Part shown: in pieces, positions 1 through 6,438 of the stretch
Layout: each line of letters opens with the position of its first letter
Numbering within the stretch: position 1 is the first letter of the stretch
Source of the DNA: Pseudomonadota bacterium
GTDB lineage: Bacteria; Pseudomonadota; Alphaproteobacteria; Rhizobiales; Hyphomicrobiaceae
DNA: 12,019 nucleotides
NCBI GenBank assembly: GCA_023392135.1
Contig: JAEVZQ010000384.1
Location: 1-12,019 of the forward strand
Direction: 5' to 3'
Notes under the pieces: generated by a model
Databases searched by the model: none
What the model was told of the DNA's origin: nothing
The model's input: only the letters and a program-made list of their open reading frames with translations
Position numbers and translations under genes: made by a program

Positions 1-649
1 GCTCGTAGCCGAGCAGCATGTCTTCCCGCTCCGCGTTGAGCGAGCCGCCGACGAGGAAGAGATCGCCTTGGCCGGCCGCGATGCGGCGCACTGCATTCTC
101 TGCAGCGGCGAGCCCGGCCATCTCCTCGCCCATGAAGGTGCGCGACGAGCCGGTGACGTTGTGCACGACCGAAATGTTGCCGGCGAGGAGGTTCGAGAGC
201 TGGGCAAGAAACAGCGTCGGACGCAGCGCGCTCGGCAGGACCTCCTTGGCCAGTACGCCCGTATCCTCGCGGCCGTCGAGCTTTTCGAGAACGGTGCAGT
301 CGACAGCCGTGTCCCGCTCGCCGCTCCCTGCCGCAACAGCCAGGCCTGTTCTGTCCAGGAGCTCCGGATTGCCGGCTATTCCTGCGTCGGCGAGCGCCAA
401 CCCGGCCGCATACACGCCAATGCGCTGCCAGCCTTCCATTTGCCGCTGATCACTTTTCTTCGGGATCTGCTTGGACAGGTCGAGGGGCACCAGCGGGTGT
501 ACGACATAAGGGGCGTACGCCGTCTCATTCAGCACGGGCGCGTGGCGCGCGGCAGGTGAGAGCAGGGCGGCGTGAGCGTCCACGCCCTCGCCCAGCGAGG
601 TGACGAGCCCGATTCCCGTTATCCAGACATCGCGCGGATTTCCCGGCAT
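1..649 (-). CDS. Ketosynthase-like protein without nucleophile Cys (second fabF2XL-type paralog), 3' end outside window
   Basis: The first 216 codons are present; the gene continues beyond base 1. The start is an ATG at 647-649, 19 bases after the stop of the MDR gene, with only a weak ribosome site. The protein opens with the thiolase-fold motif VWITGIGLVTSLG. It aligns without gaps to the protein at 3030-4250 over all 216 residues, about 65% identical by hand count (140 of 216), so the two are paralogs. Where active FabF proteins carry the nucleophile Cys, this copy reads GEEMAG, with Glu176 in the Cys position, as in its paralog. It is therefore probably not a condensing enzyme itself but a chain-length-factor-like partner of the active ketosynthase at 1748-3028. 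It occupies the place where lpxXL often follows in related clusters. The missing C-terminal half means its His residues cannot be judged. Confidence 0.85.
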   Translation of the reverse strand, partial: MPGNPRDVWITGIGLVTSLGEGVDAHAALLSPAARHAPVLNETAYAPYVVHPLVPLDLSKQIPKKSDQRQMEGWQRIGVYAAGLALADAGIAGNPELLDRTGLAVAAGSGERDTAVDCTVLEKLDGREDTGVLAKEVLPSALRPTLFLAQLSNLLAGNISVVHNVTGSSRTFMGEEMAGLAAAENAVRRIAAGQGDLFLVGGSLNAEREDMLLGYE

Positions 650-668
650 CAAAATACCCCGGCCTTTG

Positions 669-1751
669 TCACAGCGTGACGATGATCTTGCCAAACACCT
701 GACGGCTTTCGAGCCGCTGCAGCCCTGTCTCTATCTGCTCGATCGGGATCACGGTGTCGACGACGGGCTCTACCTGGCGCTCGGCCATCTTGCGCATCGC
801 CGTGCGCATGTTGGCCATCGTGCAGCCGAAGCTTCCGATCAGCCGAAGCTGTTGCTGGAACAGCATGAAGAGATTGATCTTGGCGCTGATGCCGGTGGTC
901 GAGCCGCACGTCACCAGGCGGCCGCCGCGCTGCATCGACAGCATGCTGCCCTCCCACGTGTCTGCGCCCACATGCTCGAACACGACCTCGACGCCGCGCC
1001 GCCCCGTGATCTGCCGGACGCGCCTCTCGAAGCGCTCTTCCCGGTAGTTGATGACGTGATCAGCCCCGAGAGATTTGGCCTTCGCGGCCTTCTCGTCGCT
1101 GCCGACGGTCGTGATCACCGTCGCTCCGGCCGCCTTGGCGAGCTGGATTGCGGCCGAGCCGATGCCGCTGCCGCCCGCGTGCACGAGCACCGTCTCGCCC
1201 TCTCGCAGCCGGGCGTTGTCGAACAGCATGTGCTCCGGCGTGCCAAAGGTGATGGCCGCCAGCGCAGCCCCTGTCACGTCGACACCATGTGGTGCCCGGA
1301 CGGCAAGGCGCGCGGGGATGTTCATCAGCTCTCGGGCGAACCCGTCGATGTGGAAGCCGTAGATGTTGTCCTGCGCCGTGCAGAAGTTGTCGCGGCCCTC
1401 GCGGCAAGCCGGACAGATCCCGCAGGTATGGGCGCCGTAAAGCGCCACGATGTCCCCCGGCCGCAACTGGTTGACGGCCGGCCCGACGGCAGCGATCTCA
1501 CCGGCCGCTTCGGCACCGGCGATGAGCGGCAGCTTTCGACGCGCGAACGCCATGCCGCGCCAGCCCCAGACGTCGATGTGGTTCAAAGCGACGGCGCGGA
1601 TCCGCACCTGCACTTCACCCGGACCGGGTGCAGGCGGCCGCTCCGCTTCGATGACCGCAAGCTGCCGCTCCCCCCGGACCTCGATGGCGCGCATGGAGGT
1701 GCGGCCTGGGGCGTCAGCCGTCCGCAATCCAGTCGGTGCATTCCCTGTCAT
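669..1751 (-). CDS. adh2XL: MDR-family (zinc-type alcohol dehydrogenase-like) oxidoreductase of the VLCFA cluster, probable enoyl reductase
   Basis: A 360-residue NAD(P)H-dependent medium-chain reductase. The start at 1751 is chosen because its ATG overlaps the stop of the upstream ketosynthase (ATGA) and has a good ribosome site; an internal ATG at 1694 is the alternative. A GroES-like domain covers about residues 20-150 and a Rossmann domain about 150-320, with the nucleotide loop HAGGSGIGS at 191-199. The structural-zinc cysteines C110, C113, C116 and C124 are present. The catalytic-zinc ligands are not: the usual Cys position is N57 (ALNHID) and the GHE motif is GAE at 79-81. This pattern fits quinone oxidoreductases and polyketide or fatty-acid enoyl reductases better than alcohol dehydrogenases. 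Rhizobial homologues in the acpXL operon are called alcohol dehydrogenases by similarity. Enoyl reduction during VLCFA elongation is an inference. Confidence 0.88.
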   Translation of the reverse strand: MTGNAPTGLRTADAPGRTSMRAIEVRGERQLAVIEAERPPAPGPGEVQVRIRAVALNHIDVWGWRGMAFARRKLPLIAGAEAAGEIAAVGPAVNQLRPGDIVALYGAHTCGICPACREGRDNFCTAQDNIYGFHIDGFARELMNIPARLAVRAPHGVDVTGAALAAITFGTPEHMLFDNARLREGETVLVHAGGSGIGSAAIQLAKAAGATVITTVGSDEKAAKAKSLGADHVINYREERFERRVRQITGRRGVEVVFEHVGADTWEGSMLSMQRGGRLVTCGSTTGISAKINLFMLFQQQLRLIGSFGCTMANMRTAMRKMAERQVEPVVDTVIPIEQIETGLQRLESRQVFGKIIVTL

Positions 1752-3028
1752 GCCGGCTCTCCCGAGAAGACGACACACGCGTTCTGACCGCCAAAACCGA
1801 ACGAGTTCGAAAGCACCGTACTGACCTTTGCGGCGCGCGCCTCGTTCGGGACAACGTCGAGGGGAATTTCGGGATCGGGAATGTCGTAATTGATCGTCGG
1901 CGGCAGCATGCCATTGCGCAGCGTCAGCACCGAGAGCACGGCTTCGACCGATCCGGCCGCGATCAGCGTATGCCCGACCATCGATTTGTTGGAGCTGATC
2001 GGGGTTTTGTGCAGGTGGTCGCCGAGCACGGCCGCGAGCGACAGATACTCCATCCTGTCGTTTTCCGGCGTGCTGGTGCCGTGCGCGTTGATGTAGTCGA
2101 TCTCATCCGGCGCAACGCCGGCGTCATCGAGCGTCTTGCGGATGGCGCCGATGATGGCCGTGCCATCCGGCCGCGAGCGCGTGCGGTGGTAATCGTCCGC
2201 CTTCTCACCGCAGCCCCGTACCACGGCGAGGATCGGTGCACCGCGGGCGCGGGCGCTCTCGTAGGCCTCCAGGACGAGGGCGCCGGAGCCCTCGGCAATG
2301 ACGAAACCGTCGCGATCCTTCGAGAACGGTCTGGAGGCCTTTTCCGGCGGATCGTTTCGCGTGGAGAGCGCCGACAGAAGCGAGAAGCGGATCAGGCCTT
2401 CGGGATGCACCGTGGCATCCGTGCCGATGCAAAGCGCGGCGTCCGCCTCGCCGCGGCGGATCGCTTCGAGGCCGAGCTGGATGGTGGTCGTCCCCGAGGC
2501 GCAGGCCGTGCAGATCGACAGCGGTTCGCCATAGCAGCCGAAGCGGTCCTTCAGCCGGTCGGCGATACTGGCAAACCTGAGATGGCGCGCCATGTCGCGG
2601 TAGTTGCCGGTGCGTGCGGCCGCCAGCAGCCGGGCGTAGCCACCGGGCTCCGGCTCGGAGCTTTCGTCGTACAAATTCCGGAGCAGCGGCCATTCGAACT
2701 CGGAGGGCGGTGTCGCGACGATCAAGGGGCCGGGAAACGCGCCGCCCTCGATGCGGGCCTCTGCGAGGGCTTCCTCGGCCGTTGCGATCGCCATGGCCAG
2801 CGACAGGTCGTGAGCGGAATACGGGTCGACCTCCATGAAGTCGACGGTACCCGCCACGGTCGATCGCAGCCCTTCCGTGGGGAAGCGCGAGATGCGCTTC
2901 AGCCCGGATCGCCCGGCGATGACACCTGCCCAGGTCTCCGCCTTACCGCGCCCCAGCGAGGTGATGAGACCCATACCCGTCACGACGACGACGCGACGCC
3001 CCAGATGATCACGAACGGGCCTGGCCAT
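1748..3028 (-). CDS. fabF1XL: Beta-ketoacyl-ACP synthase II-type, active subunit of VLCFA elongation
   Basis: A 426-residue FabF-like condensing enzyme, normal in length for the family. The open frame extends upstream to 3157, but the ATG at 3026-3028 is chosen because it begins one base after the upstream stop and the KAS fold begins at VVVVTGMGLITSLG. The full catalytic triad is visible: C176 in TACASG, H316 in NAHGTST and H353 in NKSMVGH. By family it condenses malonyl-ACP with acyl-ACP in the cytoplasm; by context the carrier is AcpXL and the product is the C26-C30 acyl chain of lipid A. It is flanked by Cys-less paralogs, which suggests it works as the catalytic half of a heterodimer, as KSalpha does in type II polyketide systems (inference). 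Its stop overlaps the start of the MDR gene. The 1/2 naming follows rhizobial gene order and could be swapped. Confidence 0.9.
   Translation of the reverse strand: MARPVRDHLGRRVVVVTGMGLITSLGRGKAETWAGVIAGRSGLKRISRFPTEGLRSTVAGTVDFMEVDPYSAHDLSLAMAIATAEEALAEARIEGGAFPGPLIVATPPSEFEWPLLRNLYDESSEPEPGGYARLLAAARTGNYRDMARHLRFASIADRLKDRFGCYGEPLSICTACASGTTTIQLGLEAIRRGEADAALCIGTDATVHPEGLIRFSLLSALSTRNDPPEKASRPFSKDRDGFVIAEGSGALVLEAYESARARGAPILAVVRGCGEKADDYHRTRSRPDGTAIIGAIRKTLDDAGVAPDEIDYINAHGTSTPENDRMEYLSLAAVLGDHLHKTPISSNKSMVGHTLIAAGSVEAVLSVLTLRNGMLPPTINYDIPDPEIPLDVVPNEARAAKVSTVLSNSFGFGGQNACVVFSGEPA
1759..1763 (-). promoter_or_regulatory. Ribosome binding site GGGAG selecting the MDR start at 1751
   Basis: On the minus strand GGGAG lies 7 bases before the ATG at 1751 and inside the end of the upstream ketosynthase gene. 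No comparable site precedes the internal ATG at 1694, so the longer protein with the ATGA overlap is preferred. Confidence 0.55.
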
Positions 3029-3029
3029 T

Positions 3030-4250
3030 TCAGTCCCAATCCGCTGCTTCGAGGAGTGCCAGTCCTTCGCCACGCCAGTGGCCGAACCCGGTGACGAGCA
3101 CGCGGCGCGGCACACCCGGGAACGGCCGCTCGAAACCGGACGCATCAAAGGGCGCAAAGTAGCTCCGTCGCGACACCGCGAGCGCCGCGAGCGCCACGCC
3201 AGTCATGAAATGGGCTTCGACCGAATGCCCGAGGACGGACCCATAGGCGCGAACGGCCGGGGGCCAGTCGCGCGACTCGAGTTGTTTCAGGAATGCGCGC
3301 TCCTGGCTGGTGATCGGCCCCACGCCGCTGGCGCCACTCAGCACCGGCAGCGGTCCCGGACGCAAGCACTCGACGACACGATCGAAAAGTTTCATCGCCG
3401 TGCCGGAGACAGGCTCGGCTTCGCGGCAGGCCCGATCTGAGGCGACGCCCGTAATGGCGGCGTAAGGTGTCACACCCCGGAAAGCGCCGTGCAGCTCCGA
3501 CTCGAGGACGAGGAAGATACCGACGCTGCCCGGCACGAAGCCGCCGTTGCCGTCGCGCATCCAGACGGAACGAAACGGGCCGCGGAGCAGAGAGTTCTCG
3601 AGCTCATAGCCGAGCAGCAGATCCTCGCGCTCGGCATTGAGTGCGGCGCCGACCAGAACGAGGTCCGATTCGCCATGGGCGATGCGGCGCACGGCGTTTT
3701 CGACGGCCGCGACTCCCGCCATCTCCTCGCCCTTGAACGTGCGCGACGACCCCCTGGCCTTGTGGATGATCGAGATGTTGCCCGCCAGCAGATTCGAAAG
3801 CTGGCCGAGGTAGAGCGTCGGACGCAGCCCCGTCGCGAGCACCTTGTTCAGATACACACTCGGCTGCGCCTCACCCCCGATCGTCTCCAGTACCCGCGCA
3901 TCGAGCTCGAGATCACGCTCGCCGTTGCCGGTCGCGGTCACTACGTCGGTGCGATCGAGGAGCTCCGTGTCGCCCGCGATCCCAGCATCGGCCAAGGCCA
4001 ACCCCGCAGCGTAGACTCCCGTCCGCTGCCACTGCTCCATCTGCCGCTGATCGCTCGTCTTGGGGATTTGTTGTGCGATGTCGAGCTTTGTCAGTGGATG
4101 AACGGAGTAGGGGGTGAACCGCGTTTCGTCGACCACCGGCCGCGGCTGCGCGGTGCTCGTGAGGCATTGCCAATGGGCCTCGACACCTTCACCCAGCGAG
4201 CTGATGAGGCCGATCCCCGTGATCCAGACCTCGTGGGGCAATGCGCTCAT
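3030..4250 (-). CDS. fabF2XL: Ketosynthase-like, chain-length-factor-type protein of the VLCFA cluster (Cys replaced by Glu)
   Basis: A 406-residue protein with a KAS fold: VWITGIGLISSLG at the N terminus and a GGFVPGSVG glycine motif near 236-244. The active-site pattern is degenerate. Aligned through the shared G-E-x-D motif (193-196 here and in the active KAS at 1748-3028), the nucleophile Cys176 corresponds to Glu176 in GEEMAG. The first catalytic His (NAHGTST in the active enzyme) falls in SGASGVG, without His. The second His is kept as H342 in GSVLGHS. Loss of Cys with an acidic or amide residue in its place resembles the chain-length factor (KSbeta) of type II polyketide synthases, where Gln stands there. 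The likely role is as a non-condensing partner that shapes the acyl tunnel (inference). Its ATG overlaps the fabZXL stop (ATGA), implying translational coupling. It has a paralog at the left edge. Confidence 0.87.
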   Translation of the reverse strand: MSALPHEVWITGIGLISSLGEGVEAHWQCLTSTAQPRPVVDETRFTPYSVHPLTKLDIAQQIPKTSDQRQMEQWQRTGVYAAGLALADAGIAGDTELLDRTDVVTATGNGERDLELDARVLETIGGEAQPSVYLNKVLATGLRPTLYLGQLSNLLAGNISIIHKARGSSRTFKGEEMAGVAAVENAVRRIAHGESDLVLVGAALNAEREDLLLGYELENSLLRGPFRSVWMRDGNGGFVPGSVGIFLVLESELHGAFRGVTPYAAITGVASDRACREAEPVSGTAMKLFDRVVECLRPGPLPVLSGASGVGPITSQERAFLKQLESRDWPPAVRAYGSVLGHSVEAHFMTGVALAALAVSRRSYFAPFDASGFERPFPGVPRRVLVTGFGHWRGEGLALLEAADWD

Positions 4251-4717
4251 CGGCTGTCCGCCAGTCCGAAGAAGCCCAGTCGCTCTCCCTCACGCCGGAC
4301 ATGCTGCTCGAGAGCGGGCACCGGGAACGGCACCTGCCGGAAGGTCATCTGCGCGTCGCTGACGCGCGTGCCGCCGCGCAGAACTCGTGAGCTCATGACA
4401 GCGTAGCCGGAGCCGGCGTGCACACGCTCTGCCTCGATGGCGAGTTCGTCGCCCGGTAGCACGAACGACCTGAAGTTGGCCGATTTGACGTTGGCGAAGA
4501 ATGGCATGCGCGAAAAACCGTCGAGCGCCAGCAGCAGATAGCCCGAGGCCTGGGCCATCGCCTCCAGCAGCAGCACGCCCGGCATCAGAGCATGGCCCGG
4601 AAAATGGCCTTCGAAGATCGAGCTTTGCTCGGGCACGGACGCGAATGCCGTCAGCGCCGCGCGCTCCCTGTGGAAGGCATCGACCCGGTCCAGCATCTGG
4701 AAGCGTTCGAGAAGCAT
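4247..4717 (-). CDS. fabZXL: FabZ-like 3-hydroxyacyl-ACP dehydratase of the VLCFA cluster
   Basis: A 156-residue hotdog-fold protein, normal FabZ length. The FabZ signature is clear: FEGHFPGHALMPGVLLLEAM with catalytic H38 and, 14 residues later, E52. The family dehydrates (3R)-hydroxyacyl-ACP to trans-2-enoyl-ACP in the cytoplasm. Its place between acpXL and the ketosynthase pair matches the rhizobial order acpXL-fabZXL-fabF2XL-fabF1XL-adh2XL, so the substrate is probably the growing very-long chain on AcpXL. It starts 15 bases after the acpXL stop with only a weak ribosome site and ends in an ATGA overlap with the next gene, so translation is likely coupled along the operon. Confidence 0.92.
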   Translation of the reverse strand: MLLERFQMLDRVDAFHRERAALTAFASVPEQSSIFEGHFPGHALMPGVLLLEAMAQASGYLLLALDGFSRMPFFANVKSANFRSFVLPGDELAIEAERVHAGSGYAVMSSRVLRGGTRVSDAQMTFRQVPFPVPALEQHVRREGERLGFFGLADSR

Positions 4718-4732
4718 GGCCTGATCAGCAGG

Positions 4733-5011
4733 TCACGCCGCGGCCGCCCTGAGGCTGTCGATCTGTGCACAGAGGTTTCGCAGCACGAAGTAGTCCTCGC
4801 TATTGACCTTTCCCTCGTTGACTTGCTCGAGCCAACGATCGAGCGGCACTTCGATGCCGAACCGCCGGTCGATCTCGAAGGTGATGTCGAGGAACGCCAG
4901 GCTGTCGATCTCCAGATCCTTCATGACGTGGCTGTCCGGAGTGATCTCATCGACTGGAATATCGCTGGTCGATGCGATGATTCCGGCGACAGTCTCGAAC
5001 GTTGATGGCAT
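4733..5011 (-). CDS. acpXL: Acyl carrier protein AcpXL for very-long-chain fatty acid of lipid A
   Basis: A 92-residue acidic carrier protein, longer than housekeeping AcpP (about 78) and the usual size for AcpXL. The phosphopantetheine site is S37 in [10 protein letters not shown]. The C-terminal part with [18 protein letters not shown] is the hallmark region shared with rhizobial AcpXL proteins. AcpXL carries the (omega-1)-hydroxy C26-C30 acyl chain that the acyltransferase LpxXL moves to lipid A. The gene is first in the minus-strand operon, and a GAGGGA ribosome site lies 9 bases before the ATG (complement of 5021-5026). It is divergent from the MaoC-SDR gene, with 200 bases between them. 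Identification is strong; it is the best taxonomic marker in the window. Confidence 0.95.
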   Translation of the reverse strand: MPSTFETVAGIIASTSDIPVDEITPDSHVMKDLEIDSLAFLDITFEIDRRFGIEVPLDRWLEQVNEGKVNSEDYFVLRNLCAQIDSLRAAAA

Positions 5012-5137
5012 GAAGCGCTTTCCCTCATTGAGCGCGCGATATGCGCAACGATCGCGAGGCCGGGGCCGCCGAGCCTTGCCCAGGGCCCGGCGTGCGGCCG
5101 CCGCAATCCGGCCGTCTAGCGCAGACGCTCAGGGGTG

Positions 5138-5157
5138 CACTTAACCGTGGTCAAGTG
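5138..5157. promoter_or_regulatory. 20-base near-perfect palindrome between divergent operons, candidate operator
   Basis: The left arm CACTTAACC and right arm GGTCAAGTG flank a GT centre; 8 of 9 arm pairs are complementary. It sits in the 200-base gap between acpXL and the MaoC-SDR gene, 54 bases before the latter's ATG and 126 bases before acpXL. On the minus strand the right arm contains TTGACC, which could serve as a -35 box for acpXL, but no good -10 box was found at 16-18 bases. The symmetry suits a dimeric repressor of the TetR or MarR kind. The binding protein is unknown and is not encoded next to it. Confidence 0.45.
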
Positions 5158-5211
5158 GTTCGCCCGCCTCCGTGGCTAACCCCGTCGCAGGAATCATTCG
5201 ATCGTGGACAG

Positions 5212-6429
5212 ATGACAGACAGCCAGGACCGCCTCCTCGAGCTGCAGTTGGGGCAGACCGAAAGCGTGTCGCGGACGATCACGTCCGACGACGTCGCCGC
5301 GTTTGCGCGGTTGTCGGGGGATTACAACGCGCTGCACCTCGACGAGGAATTTGCGGCCCGGACGGAGTTCGCGCAAAGGGTCGTCCACGGCTTTCTGCAT
5401 GCGAGCCTGTTGTCGACGCTCGTTGGCACCAAGCTGCCGGGGCGCGGCGCGCTCTACACTTCGCAGACCATCGAGTTCACGCGGCCCGTTTTCATCGGCG
5501 ATACGGTCGAGGCCCGCGCCACCGTCGAGAAGATCGATCGCGAAACCCGCCTCGTTACACTTTGCACGGAAATCCTGAACCAGCATGGGGAGTGCGTTCT
5601 GCGCGGCCGCGCCCAGGTCAAGGTGCTCCGGCTCGCAGAAGACAACCCGCCGGAGCGGGATTTGGCGCCGCCCCGTGGAGAGGGGCTGCTGGCAGGCCGC
5701 AAGGCACTCGTGACGGGCGCCTCGCGCGGTATCGGTCGTGCAGTGGCACGGCTGCTCGCCCACCACGGCGCCCAGGTGTGGATCAATTATTTCAAGAGCA
5801 GCACGGCAGCGGATGAACTGGCGTCCGAAATCTCAGGAGCAGGTGGCTGCTGCCGGATCGCAAGGGCCGATGTCACCGACCAGCACGACGTCGACCGCCT
5901 TCTCGCGGCGGTTGCCGACGACGGTCGGCTAGACATTCTCGTCAATAATGCCGGTCCGAAAATTCATTCGGCGTCTTTCGACCGGCTCGGCTGGGACGAT
6001 ATGTCCGCAGCCCACGATGCAATCGTCGGCAGTGCGTTTCGCATCACTCAGGCAGCATTGCCCGCGCTCAAGGCAAGCCGTGGCGCTGTCGTCAACGTCC
6101 AGACCTCGGCGGCGCTCGGCCGCACGGCGCACCACTGGCTCCCGTACGTCACCGCCAAGGCCGCGCTGCTCGCCATGAGCAAGAACCTGGCGCAGGAGCT
6201 TGGCCCACAGGGCATCAGGGTGAATATGGTGTCCCCGTCGATGGTCGATACCGATCTCGTGGCCAACGTGCCGGACCGCATGCGGCAGATGGTCGTGGCA
6301 AGGACACCACTGCGGCGGCTGGCGACTCCCGAGGACATCGCCGGTGCGGTGCTGATGCTCGTTTCTCCCTATGCCGCATTCATCACTGGCGAGAACCTGC
6401 TGGTCACCGGCGGCGAAGTGATGGTGTGA
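5212..6429 (+). CDS. MaoC-like hydratase/dehydratase fused to FabG-like SDR ketoreductase
   Basis: A 405-residue two-domain protein. The frame is open back to 5041, but the ATG at 5212 is chosen because the upstream 57 residues are Pro/Arg-rich and unlike either family, and would run through the intergenic palindrome. Residues 10-140 form a MaoC/R-hydratase hotdog domain with catalytic D37 and H42 (SGDYNALHLDEEFA). Residues 160-405 form a classical SDR: TGASRGIG at 168-175, NNAG at 245-248, S299, Y312 and K316. Together they can interconvert 3-ketoacyl, (3R)-hydroxyacyl and enoyl thioesters, so one chain supplies a ketoreductase and a dehydratase. The divergent VLCFA operon lacks a ketoreductase, which this could provide. 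It may instead process the product of FkbH on the ACP two genes downstream. The stop is followed at once by the ribosome site of the FkbH gene. Confidence 0.9.
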   Translation: MTDSQDRLLELQLGQTESVSRTITSDDVAAFARLSGDYNALHLDEEFAARTEFAQRVVHGFLHASLLSTLVGTKLPGRGALYTSQTIEFTRPVFIGDTVEARATVEKIDRETRLVTLCTEILNQHGECVLRGRAQVKVLRLAEDNPPERDLAPPRGEGLLAGRKALVTGASRGIGRAVARLLAHHGAQVWINYFKSSTAADELASEISGAGGCCRIARADVTDQHDVDRLLAAVADDGRLDILVNNAGPKIHSASFDRLGWDDMSAAHDAIVGSAFRITQAALPALKASRGAVVNVQTSAALGRTAHHWLPYVTAKAALLAMSKNLAQELGPQGIRVNMVSPSMVDTDLVANVPDRMRQMVVARTPLRRLATPEDIAGAVLMLVSPYAAFITGENLLVTGGEVMV

Positions 6430-6434
6430 GGAGG
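6429..6434 (+). promoter_or_regulatory. Ribosome binding site AGGAGG fixing a GTG start
   Basis: AGGAGG begins on the last base of the MaoC-SDR stop codon and lies 4 bases before GTG 6439-6441. It supports GTG as the start of the FkbH-like gene rather than the in-frame ATG at 6481, which has no comparable site. It also implies coupled translation with the upstream gene. Confidence 0.7.
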
Positions 6435-6438
6435 GGGC

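Noticed and set aside
600..3094. Long plus-strand open frames opposite the VLCFA genes (for example 600-1787 and 1736-3094)
   Set aside because: They are antisense shadows produced by high GC content; they match no family and the minus-strand frames carry clear catalytic motifs.
3029..3157. Upstream extension of the fabF1XL frame to 3157
   Set aside because: It would overlap the preceding gene by over 120 bases with residues unlike KAS proteins. The ATG at 3028, one base after the upstream stop, fits the operon packing.
5041..5211. Upstream extension of the MaoC-SDR frame to the ATG at 5041
   Set aside because: The 57 extra residues are Pro/Arg-rich, match neither domain, and would cover the intergenic palindrome. 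The MaoC domain begins just after the ATG at 5212.
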